This document shows positions 56,628 to 64,000 of a DNA stretch of 64,000 nt, piece after piece. This stretch comes from JANOBD01 sp031411495 (GTDB taxonomy: Bacteria > Planctomycetota > Phycisphaerae > Tepidisphaerales > Tepidisphaeraceae), in the NCBI GenBank assembly GCA_031411495.1, contig JANOBD010000175.1, positions 1-64,000 on the forward strand. Reading direction: 5' to 3'. The stretch's first letter is position 1; every line of letters begins with the position of its first letter. Below the pieces are notes generated by a model. It was not told where the DNA came from. It saw only the letters and a program-made list of their open reading frames with translations, and searched no databases. Both the position numbers and the translations under genes were made by a program.

Positions 56628-57269
56628 TCACCGGCGCATGAAACCGATGACGAAGCCGACGGTCCCGCTAAGGCTGGCGCCGATGAACTTGATGATCACG
56701 TCTTTCGCGCCGGTGAGCTGGTCGCTCACCCAGCCCGTGGAGGCGGTGAGATTTTCGCGGAAGTGGCTGAAGTCGATCCAGCCGAAGTATGCGGCCACGC
56801 CGCCGAGGGCGACCGCGATCGCTGCGAGGCTTGCCATCGTCTTGATGAATTGCCGGAACGCGTACCCGAGGATGAACGCGACGAAGAAGCCGAAGCCGAT
56901 CTTCGCCAGGTGCGGCGCGGTCTTTTCGTAGAACCAGTGTCCGGCGGATTTCATCTGGGTTGTGGCCTGGTCGAGCCGGGCCTGCTGGTCGGGCGTGAGC
57001 GAAGCGCCGGGTGCAAGGCTGGAGCGAATGGATTCGACGGTCGCCTGGGCTTTCACCCTCTCCTCCGACTGCCCGCGAACCACCCCGACGAGCGTTCCGA
57101 AGGTGCCGACCATCGCGGCGAGGAAGGAGAGCATGAGGAGGAGTTTCTTCCAGCCTGAAAGCGTCGCGTAATGCTGCTTCACATTGCCTGCCGCCCGCCG
57201 CGAAAGGCTGGGCGTCAGGTTGACCGGCTCGGCGACGGGGATGCTGGCAGGTCCGGAAGGCTGACTCAT
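56628..57269 (-). CDS. Membrane protein with FUN14-like C-terminal domain
   Basis: A predicted 213-residue protein. One membrane segment (LLLMLSFLAAMVGTFGTLVGVV) is followed by a charged loop, then a C-terminal block of about 95 residues (GFFVAFILGYAFRQFIK...GWIDFSHFRENL...GTVGFVIGFMRR). This resembles the FUN14 family in its Gly-rich helices and final aliphatic G..GF..GF pattern. FUN14 proteins are best known from mitochondria; bacterial forms are of unknown role. ATG 57269 is the natural start (MSQPSGPASIP). The assignment is a resemblance, not certain. Confidence 0.6.
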   Translation of the reverse strand: MSQPSGPASIPVAEPVNLTPSLSRRAAGNVKQHYATLSGWKKLLLMLSFLAAMVGTFGTLVGVVRGQSEERVKAQATVESIRSSLAPGASLTPDQQARLDQATTQMKSAGHWFYEKTAPHLAKIGFGFFVAFILGYAFRQFIKTMASLAAIAVALGGVAAYFGWIDFSHFRENLTASTGWVSDQLTGAKDVIIKFIGASLSGTVGFVIGFMRR

Positions 57270-57393
57270 AGCCAGATCGTAAGCGGGCCGGTGACGGATG
57301 ACGAAAAGCGAACTGTGCAGGCGACGGGGGCTGGGAGTTCGGTTCCCATGGAAGAACGCAAACCGCTTCTTCATAGTTAGTTACATTCGCCAC

Positions 57394-57421
57394 TTGACAC
57401 GCGCTCGATCCTCCCGAGAAT
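57394..57421 (+). promoter_or_regulatory. Sigma-70 promoter of the riboswitch-transporter transcript
   Basis: A perfect -35 TTGACA (57394-57399), 16-base spacer, and -10 GAGAAT (57416-57421). Transcription would begin near 57428, just where the riboswitch-like sequence starts. Confidence 0.5.
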
Positions 57422-57422
57422 T

Positions 57423-57665
57423 CACCGCCGATGTGACCGCCAAAGTTCAGGACGTGGTCCTGAACGCGGGGAACCCAATGCGAGCCGGACGCTTCGATGA
57501 CCTTCGAAGCGTGCGACTCGCCGCGAAGCGAGAAGGCGCTTCGCGCACGCCAAAGGCCGTGTCGGCCGTTGGCAGGGGCGCAGGAGGGTTTACGCCGTGT
57601 GGTACGGCCCGAACTCGCCGGGGCACTTTCAGGCCCTAGCCCGTCAGCTAACCTCGCAGGCATGT
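57423..57665 (+). promoter_or_regulatory. c-di-AMP riboswitch (ydaO/yuaA type)
   Basis: Two of the most conserved blocks of the ydaO class are present in the right order: GGGGAACCCAAT at 57468-57479 and CCCGTCAGCTAACCTCGCAGGC at 57640-57661. The stretch ACCGCCAAAGTTCAGG before the first block also resembles actinobacterial members. In between are several hairpins (for example GCTTCG/CGAAGC near 57490-57510). The class is normally an off-switch for potassium transport and cell-wall enzymes at high c-di-AMP. It lies upstream of an APC transporter on the same strand, which fits. Confidence 0.85.
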
Positions 57666-58005
57666 TCGCCGGCTCGAAAGCGGCGAAACTTATGAAGCGG
57701 CCAGAATCCCGGCCCGCTTGGAAGAAACTGAAAGGGCACCTCGCCAGGCTCTCCTGTGATCCGGCCAACGACCTCCCTGGGACGCGTTGTCCGTTCGCAA
57801 CAAGATCGGCCGAATCGGTCCTCCGATTTGCCGTCGATCGACCCCTTCCGGGCCAAAGCGATGTGAAGTTTGAGTCGGCCAACGCCGCCGATCGCTCGCA
57901 GGACGACGATCGTCGGGCTCCGTTGACGCGAATGGCCGGATTGACCGACATCCCAATCGGTCGACCTGGCCTCTGCGTACCCGCCGAGTGTGAGCAAATC
58001 GCTTC
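57666..58005 (+). other. Long leader between riboswitch and transporter (340 bp)
   Basis: No supported gene. It is probably transcribed as the expression platform plus leader; several GC-rich stems are possible. A frame crossing it in the plus strand has no ribosome binding site. Confidence 0.4.
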
Positions 58006-59838
58006 ATGGACACTTCTTCGATCGAAACCGAACGGGCAAAGCCGCGTGCGTTGTCGCTGCTGGCGTCCCATCGCCCGCGTAATGTCAGCTGGCCTCAGGC
58101 GGCCGCACTGCTCTTTGGCGACTGGGGTACCTCGCGCCTCTACGTGCTCGGCCTGGCGTTCTTCTTCGCCGGGCGAGCCAGCTTCTGGCTGATCTGCGCG
58201 ATGAGCCTGCTGGTGATGTCGGTCGGCTGGGCATACACCCAGATCTGCCGGATCTATCCTGATGGCGGCGGTGTCTATGCGGCAGCGCGGCAGCGCTCGC
58301 AGATCCTCGCGGTCGTCGGCGCGCTCCTGCTTTTTGCCGACTACACGATCACCGCCTCGCTCAGCGCGCTCGACGCGTTTCACTACTTCGGCATGCACGC
58401 CGGACCCGAACTGCTGCATGCGAACTCTGCGGGCCTCTGGGCGATTATCGCAATTGCATTCATCGGCCTGTTCAACCTGCTCGGGCCGAAGCACACGTCC
58501 GGCTTCGCACTCATCGCCGCGGTCGGCATGATCGCCATTACGCTGGTTATCGTGTTTGGCGCGTTGCCGCAGCTCAGTGGCTCGCAGATCGCCCATTCGT
58601 TCGAGCCGCTCCGAGAATCGCCGAAGCAGATCTGGGTTCACTTCGTCTCGATCGTGCTCGCGCTCTCGGGGGTGGAGGCGATCGCAAATCTCACGGGCGT
58701 CATCAAGCAGCCGGTCACCAAGACCGCCAAGAAGGCGATCTGGATCGTGACGATCGAGGTCGCTGTCTTCAACATCCTGCTCGCGCTGGTGATGGTGGCC
58801 ACCTCGACCCAGGTCGAAGGGATGCGGGAGCACAAGGAAGACATGCTCGCGTTCCTTTCCTCGCACTACATCGGCCAGTGGGCGGAGTGGTGCGTGCGCA
58901 TCCTCGGCGGCCTGCTGCTGCTTAGCGCCGCCAACACCGCGATCGGCGGCATGATCGCCGTGATCTACCTGCTCAGCCGCGACGGCGAACTGCCCAGGCC
59001 GCTGCAGTCGCTCAACCACTTTGGCGTCCCATGGATCCCTGCCCTCATCGCGTTGGCCGTCCCCGCGGGCGTTCTGGTCATCTCGCACGACCTGGAACAC
59101 CTCGCCGCGCTCTACGCGATCGGCGTGATCGGCGCGGTCGCGATCAACGTTTCGCTTTGTGCGATGCACCCGCGCCTGCGCAGGTACTATCGCAAGGTGC
59201 CGATGGTGTTGCTTGGCGCGCTGCTGATGGCGATCTGGATCACCCTGGCGTTCACCAAGCTGCACGCGCTGGCGTTCGTGATCATCGTGATGGTAGTGGG
59301 CTTGACGCTGCGGTTCATCACCAAGAAGCTGGCCGCCCGCGAAGGCGATAAGCCAAGCCTGCTGCGTCAGGCCATCATGGAACAGCTTCCCGACGACGTC
59401 GCGGCCCGGCCTAAAGTGCTCCTCGGCACGTACGGCGCCACCACGCTCGCCGAGCAGGCGGTGCAACACTGTCAGCAGCACAAGGCGGCACTCGTCGTGT
59501 GCTTTGTGCGTGAGCTGTCGCTCAATCAGCAGTTCGAGGCGATCCAGGATCGTCTGAACATCGACAACGATCCGGTCGCGCAGAAAACGTTCGCACACTT
59601 TCTGCAGATCGGTCACGGCCGAAGCGTGCCTATCATTCCCGCCTACGACACCGGCAACGACGCTGCCGTGGCAATGGCCGAGACGGCCGCGATGTACGCG
59701 TGCGATCGCGTCCTGATCGGTTCCAGCCGCAAGGGTACGCTGCACCGCATCGTGAAGGGCACCTTCCAGCAGCGCCTGGAAACGCTCCTGCCGCCGGAAA
59801 TCAAGGTCGAGGTGATGCAGCCGCAGATGACCACCTAA
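58006..59838 (+). CDS. APC-superfamily transporter with C-terminal UspA-like domain
   Basis: A predicted 610-residue protein. Twelve membrane helices span about residues 20-440, with the APC feature FGDWGTSRLYVLGLAFFF in helix 1 and YPDGGGVYAAARQRSQ after helix 2. The cytoplasmic C-terminus from about residue 455 is UspA-like (VLLGTYGATTLAEQAVQHC..., ending in VLIGSSRKGTLHRIVKG, a nucleotide-binding G-x2-G-x9-G(S/T)-like loop). Substrate is an amino acid or K+. The ydaO riboswitch upstream makes K+ or an osmolyte plausible, as in KimA-type proteins. ATG 58006; weak ribosome binding site. Confidence 0.83.
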   Translation: MDTSSIETERAKPRALSLLASHRPRNVSWPQAAALLFGDWGTSRLYVLGLAFFFAGRASFWLICAMSLLVMSVGWAYTQICRIYPDGGGVYAAARQRSQILAVVGALLLFADYTITASLSALDAFHYFGMHAGPELLHANSAGLWAIIAIAFIGLFNLLGPKHTSGFALIAAVGMIAITLVIVFGALPQLSGSQIAHSFEPLRESPKQIWVHFVSIVLALSGVEAIANLTGVIKQPVTKTAKKAIWIVTIEVAVFNILLALVMVATSTQVEGMREHKEDMLAFLSSHYIGQWAEWCVRILGGLLLLSAANTAIGGMIAVIYLLSRDGELPRPLQSLNHFGVPWIPALIALAVPAGVLVISHDLEHLAALYAIGVIGAVAINVSLCAMHPRLRRYYRKVPMVLLGALLMAIWITLAFTKLHALAFVIIVMVVGLTLRFITKKLAAREGDKPSLLRQAIMEQLPDDVAARPKVLLGTYGATTLAEQAVQHCQQHKAALVVCFVRELSLNQQFEAIQDRLNIDNDPVAQKTFAHFLQIGHGRSVPIIPAYDTGNDAAVAMAETAAMYACDRVLIGSSRKGTLHRIVKGTFQQRLETLLPPEIKVEVMQPQMTT

Positions 59839-59905
59839 GAACAGAGAGACGGGAGGGTTTCACAACCCGTCGTTGCCGTCCTGTTTCAAATAGCCGAGTG
59901 ACCCG

Positions 59906-60193
59906 ATGCCCCTGCGCCTCACTCCCACACCCGCCGGGGTACGCTTCGCGATCAAGGTCGTGCCGGGCGCATCGCGCGACCGCGTGGTCGGTTTGCTCGG
60001 CGACGCGCTGAAAGTCGCCGTGAGCAAGCCGCCCAGCGGCGGCGCGGCCAACGCCGCGGTGATCGCGCTTCTCGCCACAGCGCTCGGCGTGCGCGAGTCG
60101 CAGATTGCGATCGTCTCCGGCCACACGAACCCGCGCAAGGAAATTGAAGTGAGCGGGGTCACGGTGGAGCAGATTCTTGATCAACTCGCCTGA
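59906..60193 (+). CDS. DUF167 (YggU-type) protein
   Basis: A predicted 95-residue alpha/beta protein. IKVVPGASRDRVVGLLGDALKVAVSKPP, then GGAANAAVIALLA and VSGHTNPRKEIEV, are diagnostic of DUF167. Role unknown; possibly nucleic-acid binding. Start ATG 59906. It lies 67 bases after the transporter and may share its transcript. Confidence 0.88.
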   Translation: MPLRLTPTPAGVRFAIKVVPGASRDRVVGLLGDALKVAVSKPPSGGAANAAVIALLATALGVRESQIAIVSGHTNPRKEIEVSGVTVEQILDQLA

Positions 60194-60195
60194 GG

Positions 60196-60305
60196 GGCGA
60201 CCGCAGGGACGCCGAGCGACGCAGAGAGCGCGAAGAGTACCGGCATAAACACTCCCATTTCCTTCTCTGCGATTCCTCGGCGCGCTCCGCGCCTCAGCGG
60301 TCGCC
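60196..60305. repeat. Intergenic inverted repeat, GCAGAGA/GACGCCGAG phrases
   Basis: GGCGACCGC (60196-60204) pairs exactly with GCGGTCGCC (60297-60305). The arms continue inward as related phrases: GGGACGCCGAGCGACGCAGAG on the left, and on the right CTCTGCG then CCTCGGCGCG when read on the plus strand. It starts two bases after the DUF167 stop codon and ends 53 bases before the next gene. Confidence 0.65.
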
Positions 60306-60358
60306 TTTCTCTCTTCACGCTCGATTCTTACGCCCAATCCGACTACCCTCGCGCGTCT

Positions 60359-61138
60359 ATGTCCGCTCCCAGCTATCGCCAATTGCTCGACGTCGCCACC
60401 GAAGCCGCCTACCTCGCCGGCCGACGGACCCTGGCTTACTTCAACTGCGGCGTCGACGTCGAACACAAAGGCGACGACACGCCGGTGACCCGTGCCGACA
60501 AAGAGGCCGAGCACGTCATCCGTGACCTGCTCGCCAAATACTTCCCAACCCATTCCATCCTCGGCGAGGAACATGGCCGCACGAATGGCGACCCGGACTA
60601 CACCTGGATCGTCGACCCGATCGACGGCACCAAGAGTTTCATCCACGGCGCGCCCCTGTACGGCACCGTCGTCGGCTGCGTGGTGAAGAACGAGCCGGCG
60701 ATCGGCGCGGTCTACCTTCCGCCGCTGGGCGACATGTTCAGCGCCGCCACCGGGCTGGGCGCGACCTGGAACAACCGCAAGTGTGAAGTCTCGAAGGTGG
60801 ACAAGATCGAAGAAGCCACCCTGCTGGCCGGCTCGATTACGCGGGCGATCAAGCGATCGGACGCGTACGACATCCTTTCCGGCCGCGTGCGCCTGAATCG
60901 CGGCTGGGGCGATGTGTTCGGCTACATGCTCGTCGCTTCCGGGCGGGCCGAGATCATGCTCGACCCGAGCATCAGCATCTGGGACATCGCCGGCGTCGCC
61001 CCGATCATCCGCGAAGCCGGCGGCTTCTTCGGCAACTGGAGCGGCGAAGACACGATCGGCGGCCCGGACGCGTGCGCGATCAATGGCGCACTATCCGCGG
61101 AAGTGCTGGATGTGCTGAAGAATGAGAAGCGGAGATGA
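60359..61138 (+). CDS. Inositol-monophosphatase-family phosphatase (HisN-like)
   Basis: A predicted 259-residue Mg2+-dependent phosphatase. GEEHG, WIVDPIDGTKSFIHGAP and the C-terminal WDIAGVAPIIREAGG are the three metal- and substrate-binding motifs of the family. The SFIHGAPLYG form and WGDVFGYMLVASGRAEIMLD are typical of histidinol-phosphate phosphatase HisN rather than inositol phosphatase, but specificity cannot be fixed by sequence here. ATG 60359. Confidence 0.87.
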   Translation: MSAPSYRQLLDVATEAAYLAGRRTLAYFNCGVDVEHKGDDTPVTRADKEAEHVIRDLLAKYFPTHSILGEEHGRTNGDPDYTWIVDPIDGTKSFIHGAPLYGTVVGCVVKNEPAIGAVYLPPLGDMFSAATGLGATWNNRKCEVSKVDKIEEATLLAGSITRAIKRSDAYDILSGRVRLNRGWGDVFGYMLVASGRAEIMLDPSISIWDIAGVAPIIREAGGFFGNWSGEDTIGGPDACAINGALSAEVLDVLKNEKRR

Positions 61139-61141
61139 TTT

Positions 61142-61433
61142 GAAACACGAAGCCACGAATGCACGAAGCTGCAACTCGGTGGGGTTCGGTGGATCGGCTT
61201 GTCGAACTGCAACCGCAAAGGTTACGGAGAAATGCAGTGGAAGCTGTCAGAATGCGGATATGCGTGTGAAGCCTGAACTCGTTATGCGGCGTTTGACCCG
61301 AGCCCCGTGCCCGGAGCGATTCTTCTCTTCGTCCTATTCCTTGGTTGTATCCTCTGCCGCTTCATTCAAGAATTCGCCCAGCCACATTGAAGTCGCGCAC
61401 AGACAGCTTCGTGACTTCGTGGCTTCGTGGTTC
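61142..61433. repeat. 30-bp imperfect inverted repeat of CACGAAG phrases
   Basis: The left arm (61142-61171; core CACGAAGCCACGAATGCACG) and the right arm (61404-61433) are reverse complements at 27 of 30 positions. Each arm is itself made of three CACGAA(G/T) units of 8-9 bp. The 232 bases between carry no supported gene. The left arm begins 3 bases after the phosphatase stop codon. Confidence 0.75.
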
Positions 61434-61501
61434 ACATTCCTCCCGTCACCGCAGGAGAATCGATTGGATTCCCCGCCACGATCTCCGGTAGGCTTGCCGC
61501 C

Positions 61502-61789
61502 ATGGCGGAACCCGAACCACACCCATCACCCCCGACCTCGCCTCACACCGAACCCGATACGCCGACCGAAGCCTATAACCGCAGGCTCGGCCTGTGGCTG
61601 TTCGCGCTCTATCTGGTGTTCTATGCCGCGTTCGTCGGCATCGTCGTCTACGACTACAAGCTGATGGGCAAGCCCGTCTTCGCCGGGTTGAACCTCGCGA
61701 TCGTCTACGGCTTCGGGCTGATCTTCGCGGCGTTCATCATGGCGGTGATTTACATGGTGGCATGTCGGAAGGAGCCGAATGCGAAATGA
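61502..61789 (+). CDS. DUF485 membrane protein, symporter partner
   Basis: A predicted 95-residue protein. After a Pro/Glu-rich start it has two membrane helices (LWLFALYLVFYAAFVGIVV and LAIVYGFGLIFAAFIMAVIYMVACR), the DUF485 (YjcH) pattern. DUF485 genes usually precede acetate/cation symporters of the ActP type, as here. ATG 61502. The stop codon lies inside a repeat that fills the gap to the symporter gene. Confidence 0.85.
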   Translation: MAEPEPHPSPPTSPHTEPDTPTEAYNRRLGLWLFALYLVFYAAFVGIVVYDYKLMGKPVFAGLNLAIVYGFGLIFAAFIMAVIYMVACRKEPNAK

Positions 61790-61919
61790 TAAATGCGAAA
61801 TGCGAAATGGCAGAGCAGCACGGATATGAGATCTGCATTTCAAATCGCATTGAACATTTTGCATTTCGCATTCGAACCGTAGCTTTCCATTTCGCATTTC
61901 TCATTTTTCATTTCGCATT
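61777..61919. repeat. AAATGCG-phrase repeat between DUF485 and symporter genes
   Basis: The phrase AAATGCGAAATG is repeated at 61777-61810 and returns inverted. AAATGCGAAATGG (61798-61810) and CCATTTCGCATTT (61887-61899) are perfect 13-bp arms, with further copies at 61859-61871 and 61908-61919. It covers the DUF485 stop codon and ends directly on the A of the symporter ATG, leaving no ordinary ribosome binding site. Confidence 0.8.
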
Positions 61920-63674
61920 ATGAGCATCCTCATCTTCCTCGCCTTCACCGGCTTCGTCCTCGGTCTCTCGTTCTGGCTCGGCCGCAAGGCCAAGACGGCC
62001 GGCGGATACTTCGCCGCCCACGGGCAGATCGGCTGGTTCGTCAACGGCATCGCCTTCGCCGGCGATTACCTCTCGGCCGCATCCTTCCTGGGCATCTGCG
62101 GCATGATCGCCTTCTACGGCTACGACGGCTTCCTCTACTCCATCGGCTTCCTCGCCGGCTGGGTGGTCGCGCTCTTCGTCATCGCCGAGCCGATCAAAAA
62201 GCTCGGCAAGTACACCTTCGCCGATGCGCTCGATGCGAAGTTCAACAGCCGCGGCATCAAGCTCACCGCCGCGGTGAGCACGCTGGTGGTGTCGATCTTC
62301 TATCTCATCCCGCAGATGGTCGGCGCCGGCTCGCTGCTCAAAGCGCTGCTCGGCCTGGGCGAGCACGTCTGGCACGGCATCGACCTGAACCACGCGCTGG
62401 GCGTCGGCGTGGTCGGCACGGTGGTGGTCATCATCGTCGTGACGGCAGGCATGGTCAGCACGACGTGGGTGCAGTTCATCAAGGGGTCGATGCTGGTGAT
62501 TTTCTGTGCAGTGTTGGTGGGGTTGATTTTGAATCGAGGGATCAAAGTAAATCACGGCGACCAGGTTGTCGTCGCTGATTCTAACGGACCGCAACTCTAC
62601 GGCATTCCGGTTATCACCAATGAACGGCCGCGGGGTGGAGTTGTATTTGGACTCAGCGATGAAGACCTATTGACGAAGAACGACATTCATGGGTCCGGAC
62701 CCCTAGGCCCGGTTGGATTTATTTCCGATTTGAGCAAGGCCAGAGTCATTCCTACGTGGAATGCGGGAGCCAGTTCACAAGGAGGAGTGTTCTGGCATAG
62801 CACCGCTGTGACAGGTTCCGACGTCCTCCTCCCCGGCGGTTCGCCAACATTCAAAGGCATTCGCTCCCCCAAGTTTACCGACCGTCTCGACTTCGTCAGC
62901 CTGATGCTCGCGCTCTTCGCCGGCACGGCCTCGCTGCCACACATTCTGATTCGCTACTACACCGTGAAGGACGCCGTCGCGGCGCGGAAGTCGACCGTCG
63001 TCGGCATCGGCGCGATCGGGTTCTTCTATTGTCTAACGCTCTACATCGGCCTGGGTGCGATGGTCAGCGGCGCCCTGAACCCGAACGATTCGAACATGTC
63101 GGCACCGCTGCTGGCCAAGACGTTTGGCGAAGTGCCGTTCGCGCTCATCACCGCGATCGCCTTCACCACCATCCTCGGCACCGTGTCGGGCCTGATCATG
63201 GCCGCCTCGGGCGCGGTGGCGCACGACATCATGGAACACGTCGTCGGCTACAAACTGAAAGATCACGCGAAGGTCGGCGCGGCCAAGTGGACGGCCATCG
63301 CGGTCGGCATCATCGCGATGATCCTGGGCATCCTGTTCCGGAGCATGAACGTCGCGTTCCTCGTCGCCTGGGCGTTCAACATCGCCGCCAGCGCCAACCT
63401 GCCGGCGATCATCATGATCCTCTTCTGGAAGCGCACGACGCGGCAAGGCGTGATCGCCTCGATCAGCGTCGGCCTGATCAGTTCGCTGCTCTGGCTCGCA
63501 CTGACCAAGGAAGCGTTCCAAAACGTCTACGGCCTCAAGACGTCGCTCGGCATCATGCCGATGAGTCAGCCGGCGCTGGTGACGGTGCCGCTGGCGTTTT
63601 TGACGCTGGTGATCGTGTCGCTGGTAACGCGGCCGAACGAGCGAAGGGGATTTGAAGTCGCGCAGACTCGATGA
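61920..63674 (+). CDS. Sodium:solute symporter, ActP-like (acetate/carboxylate)
   Basis: A predicted 584-residue protein with about 13 membrane helices. GWFVNGIAFAGDYLSAASFLGICG and the block LALFAGTASLPHILIRYYTVKDA are typical of cation/acetate symporters. DUF485 upstream supports this. Residues about 205-318 form a large extramembrane loop with RGIKVNHGDQVVV...SGPLGPVGF...TFKGIRS. Its codons are visibly less GC-biased than the rest (about 62500-62830), so the loop differs in origin or constraint. ATG 61920 is preceded only by repeat sequence. Confidence 0.86.
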   Translation: MSILIFLAFTGFVLGLSFWLGRKAKTAGGYFAAHGQIGWFVNGIAFAGDYLSAASFLGICGMIAFYGYDGFLYSIGFLAGWVVALFVIAEPIKKLGKYTFADALDAKFNSRGIKLTAAVSTLVVSIFYLIPQMVGAGSLLKALLGLGEHVWHGIDLNHALGVGVVGTVVVIIVVTAGMVSTTWVQFIKGSMLVIFCAVLVGLILNRGIKVNHGDQVVVADSNGPQLYGIPVITNERPRGGVVFGLSDEDLLTKNDIHGSGPLGPVGFISDLSKARVIPTWNAGASSQGGVFWHSTAVTGSDVLLPGGSPTFKGIRSPKFTDRLDFVSLMLALFAGTASLPHILIRYYTVKDAVAARKSTVVGIGAIGFFYCLTLYIGLGAMVSGALNPNDSNMSAPLLAKTFGEVPFALITAIAFTTILGTVSGLIMAASGAVAHDIMEHVVGYKLKDHAKVGAAKWTAIAVGIIAMILGILFRSMNVAFLVAWAFNIAASANLPAIIMILFWKRTTRQGVIASISVGLISSLLWLALTKEAFQNVYGLKTSLGIMPMSQPALVTVPLAFLTLVIVSLVTRPNERRGFEVAQTR

Positions 63675-63777
63675 TCGTCATCCTAAGGCACTCCGAAGGA
63701 TCTGGCCCGAACGAGCGTCTTGCGACATCCGTTTGCGCTGGCACCTCACGGAAGCGGCGGACAACCCACAACGAGTT

Positions 63778-64000
63778 CTATGTTGCTTCGGCTGTGCCGG
63801 AGAGATCCACCCACTTCGGATTGAACTCCTCAATCAACGCAATTTTCTTCGCGCGCGTCCAGCCCTTGATTCTCTTTTCGGCCGCAATCGCGTCGCTTGG
63901 ATTGGAAAGGCATTGATATCAGACAAGTTGATGACATTGATATTTCGCGGTGAACTCACCGCCTTGGCCACAGCGATGTTCGGCAAGACGGCGTGCGATA
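63778..64000 (-). pseudogene. GIY-YIG nuclease-type gene, 3' part, with in-frame TGA
   Basis: Read from the right edge on the minus strand, the frame gives RRLAEHRCGQGGEFTAKY, then HQLV, a TGA (63921-63919), YQCLSNPSDAIAAEKRIKGW, then ALIEEFNPKWVDLS and TAG at 63780-63778. This is the C-terminal half of a small single-domain GIY-YIG protein. The TGA sits where an aromatic residue is usual (LV-W/Y-Y), so one TGG to TGA change would explain it. The N-terminal GIY and YIG motifs lie outside the window. Confidence 0.7.

Noticed and set aside
57497..58192. 231-codon plus-strand frame overlapping the transporter start
   Set aside because: It covers the riboswitch and leader and has no ribosome binding site or domain.
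56668..59745. 1025-codon open frame on the minus strand across the riboswitch and transporter
   Set aside because: It runs through the riboswitch, opposes the transporter and overlaps the FUN14-like gene in another frame; no protein domain visible.
63919..63921. TGA read as Trp or selenocysteine
   Set aside because: TGA ends many intact genes here, no SECIS-like hairpin is apparent, and GIY-YIG proteins are not selenoproteins.

Overview
The window looks like chromosomal DNA of a planctomycete, most likely of the Phycisphaerae type. It is GC-rich. Three secreted proteins carry the N-terminal LEPR-XLL sorting motif (LEPRMLLS, LEPRQLLS, LEPRRMLC) and a fourth carries a variant (LELRSLLS). Two giant exported proteins end in dockerin-like repeats. 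Membrane proteins with a CxxCGYD...RCSECG zinc ribbon, typical of the phylum, also occur. No tRNA, rRNA or CRISPR array was recognised.

Layout. (1) 1-6973: a mobile defence island on the minus strand. A type III-like helicase/nuclease, a DUF4209 protein ending in a HEPN-like RNxxxH motif, and the first 30 codons of a DNA methyltransferase form an overlapping operon. Next to it lies a serine recombinase gene. At the recombinase end, a DJ-1/PfpI gene is cut off after about 46 codons, beside a perfect 10-bp inverted repeat. (2) 7234-14992: an RsbQ-like hydrolase with a hybrid histidine kinase, a membrane thioredoxin, a paralogous pair of membrane proteins, an Eis-like acetyltransferase, and two envelope proteins. 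(3) 15059-24604: three surface or secreted proteins (CAP/RTX, Calx-beta/dockerin, zincin/FN3/dockerin). (4) 24718-32626: pheT, a Nudix hydrolase, a structured non-coding stretch upstream of dnaA, dnaA, and a PLP enzyme of the Cys/Met family. (5) 32773-40914: an RTX protein, an AlgI/AlgJ-like O-acylation pair, a GH57 branching enzyme, a secreted unknown, and a class II photolyase. (6) 41214-50971: dnaG-rpoD, a GH43 enzyme with a secreted partner, and gyrA. (7) 51341-64000: two zinc-ribbon membrane paralogues, a Sel1-repeat protein with a FUN14-like protein, a c-di-AMP (ydaO-type) riboswitch ahead of an APC/UspA transporter, a DUF167 protein, an IMPase-family phosphatase, a DUF485/acetate-type symporter pair, and a broken GIY-YIG gene at the edge.

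Housekeeping genes (dnaA, dnaG, rpoD, gyrA, pheT) sit among envelope and surface functions. The non-core features that stand out are the island with a predicted ribonuclease embedded in a restriction-modification operon, and five unrelated intergenic inverted repeats, each built from short near-periodic 'phrases' of about 8-11 bp, placed at gene ends or between promoters.
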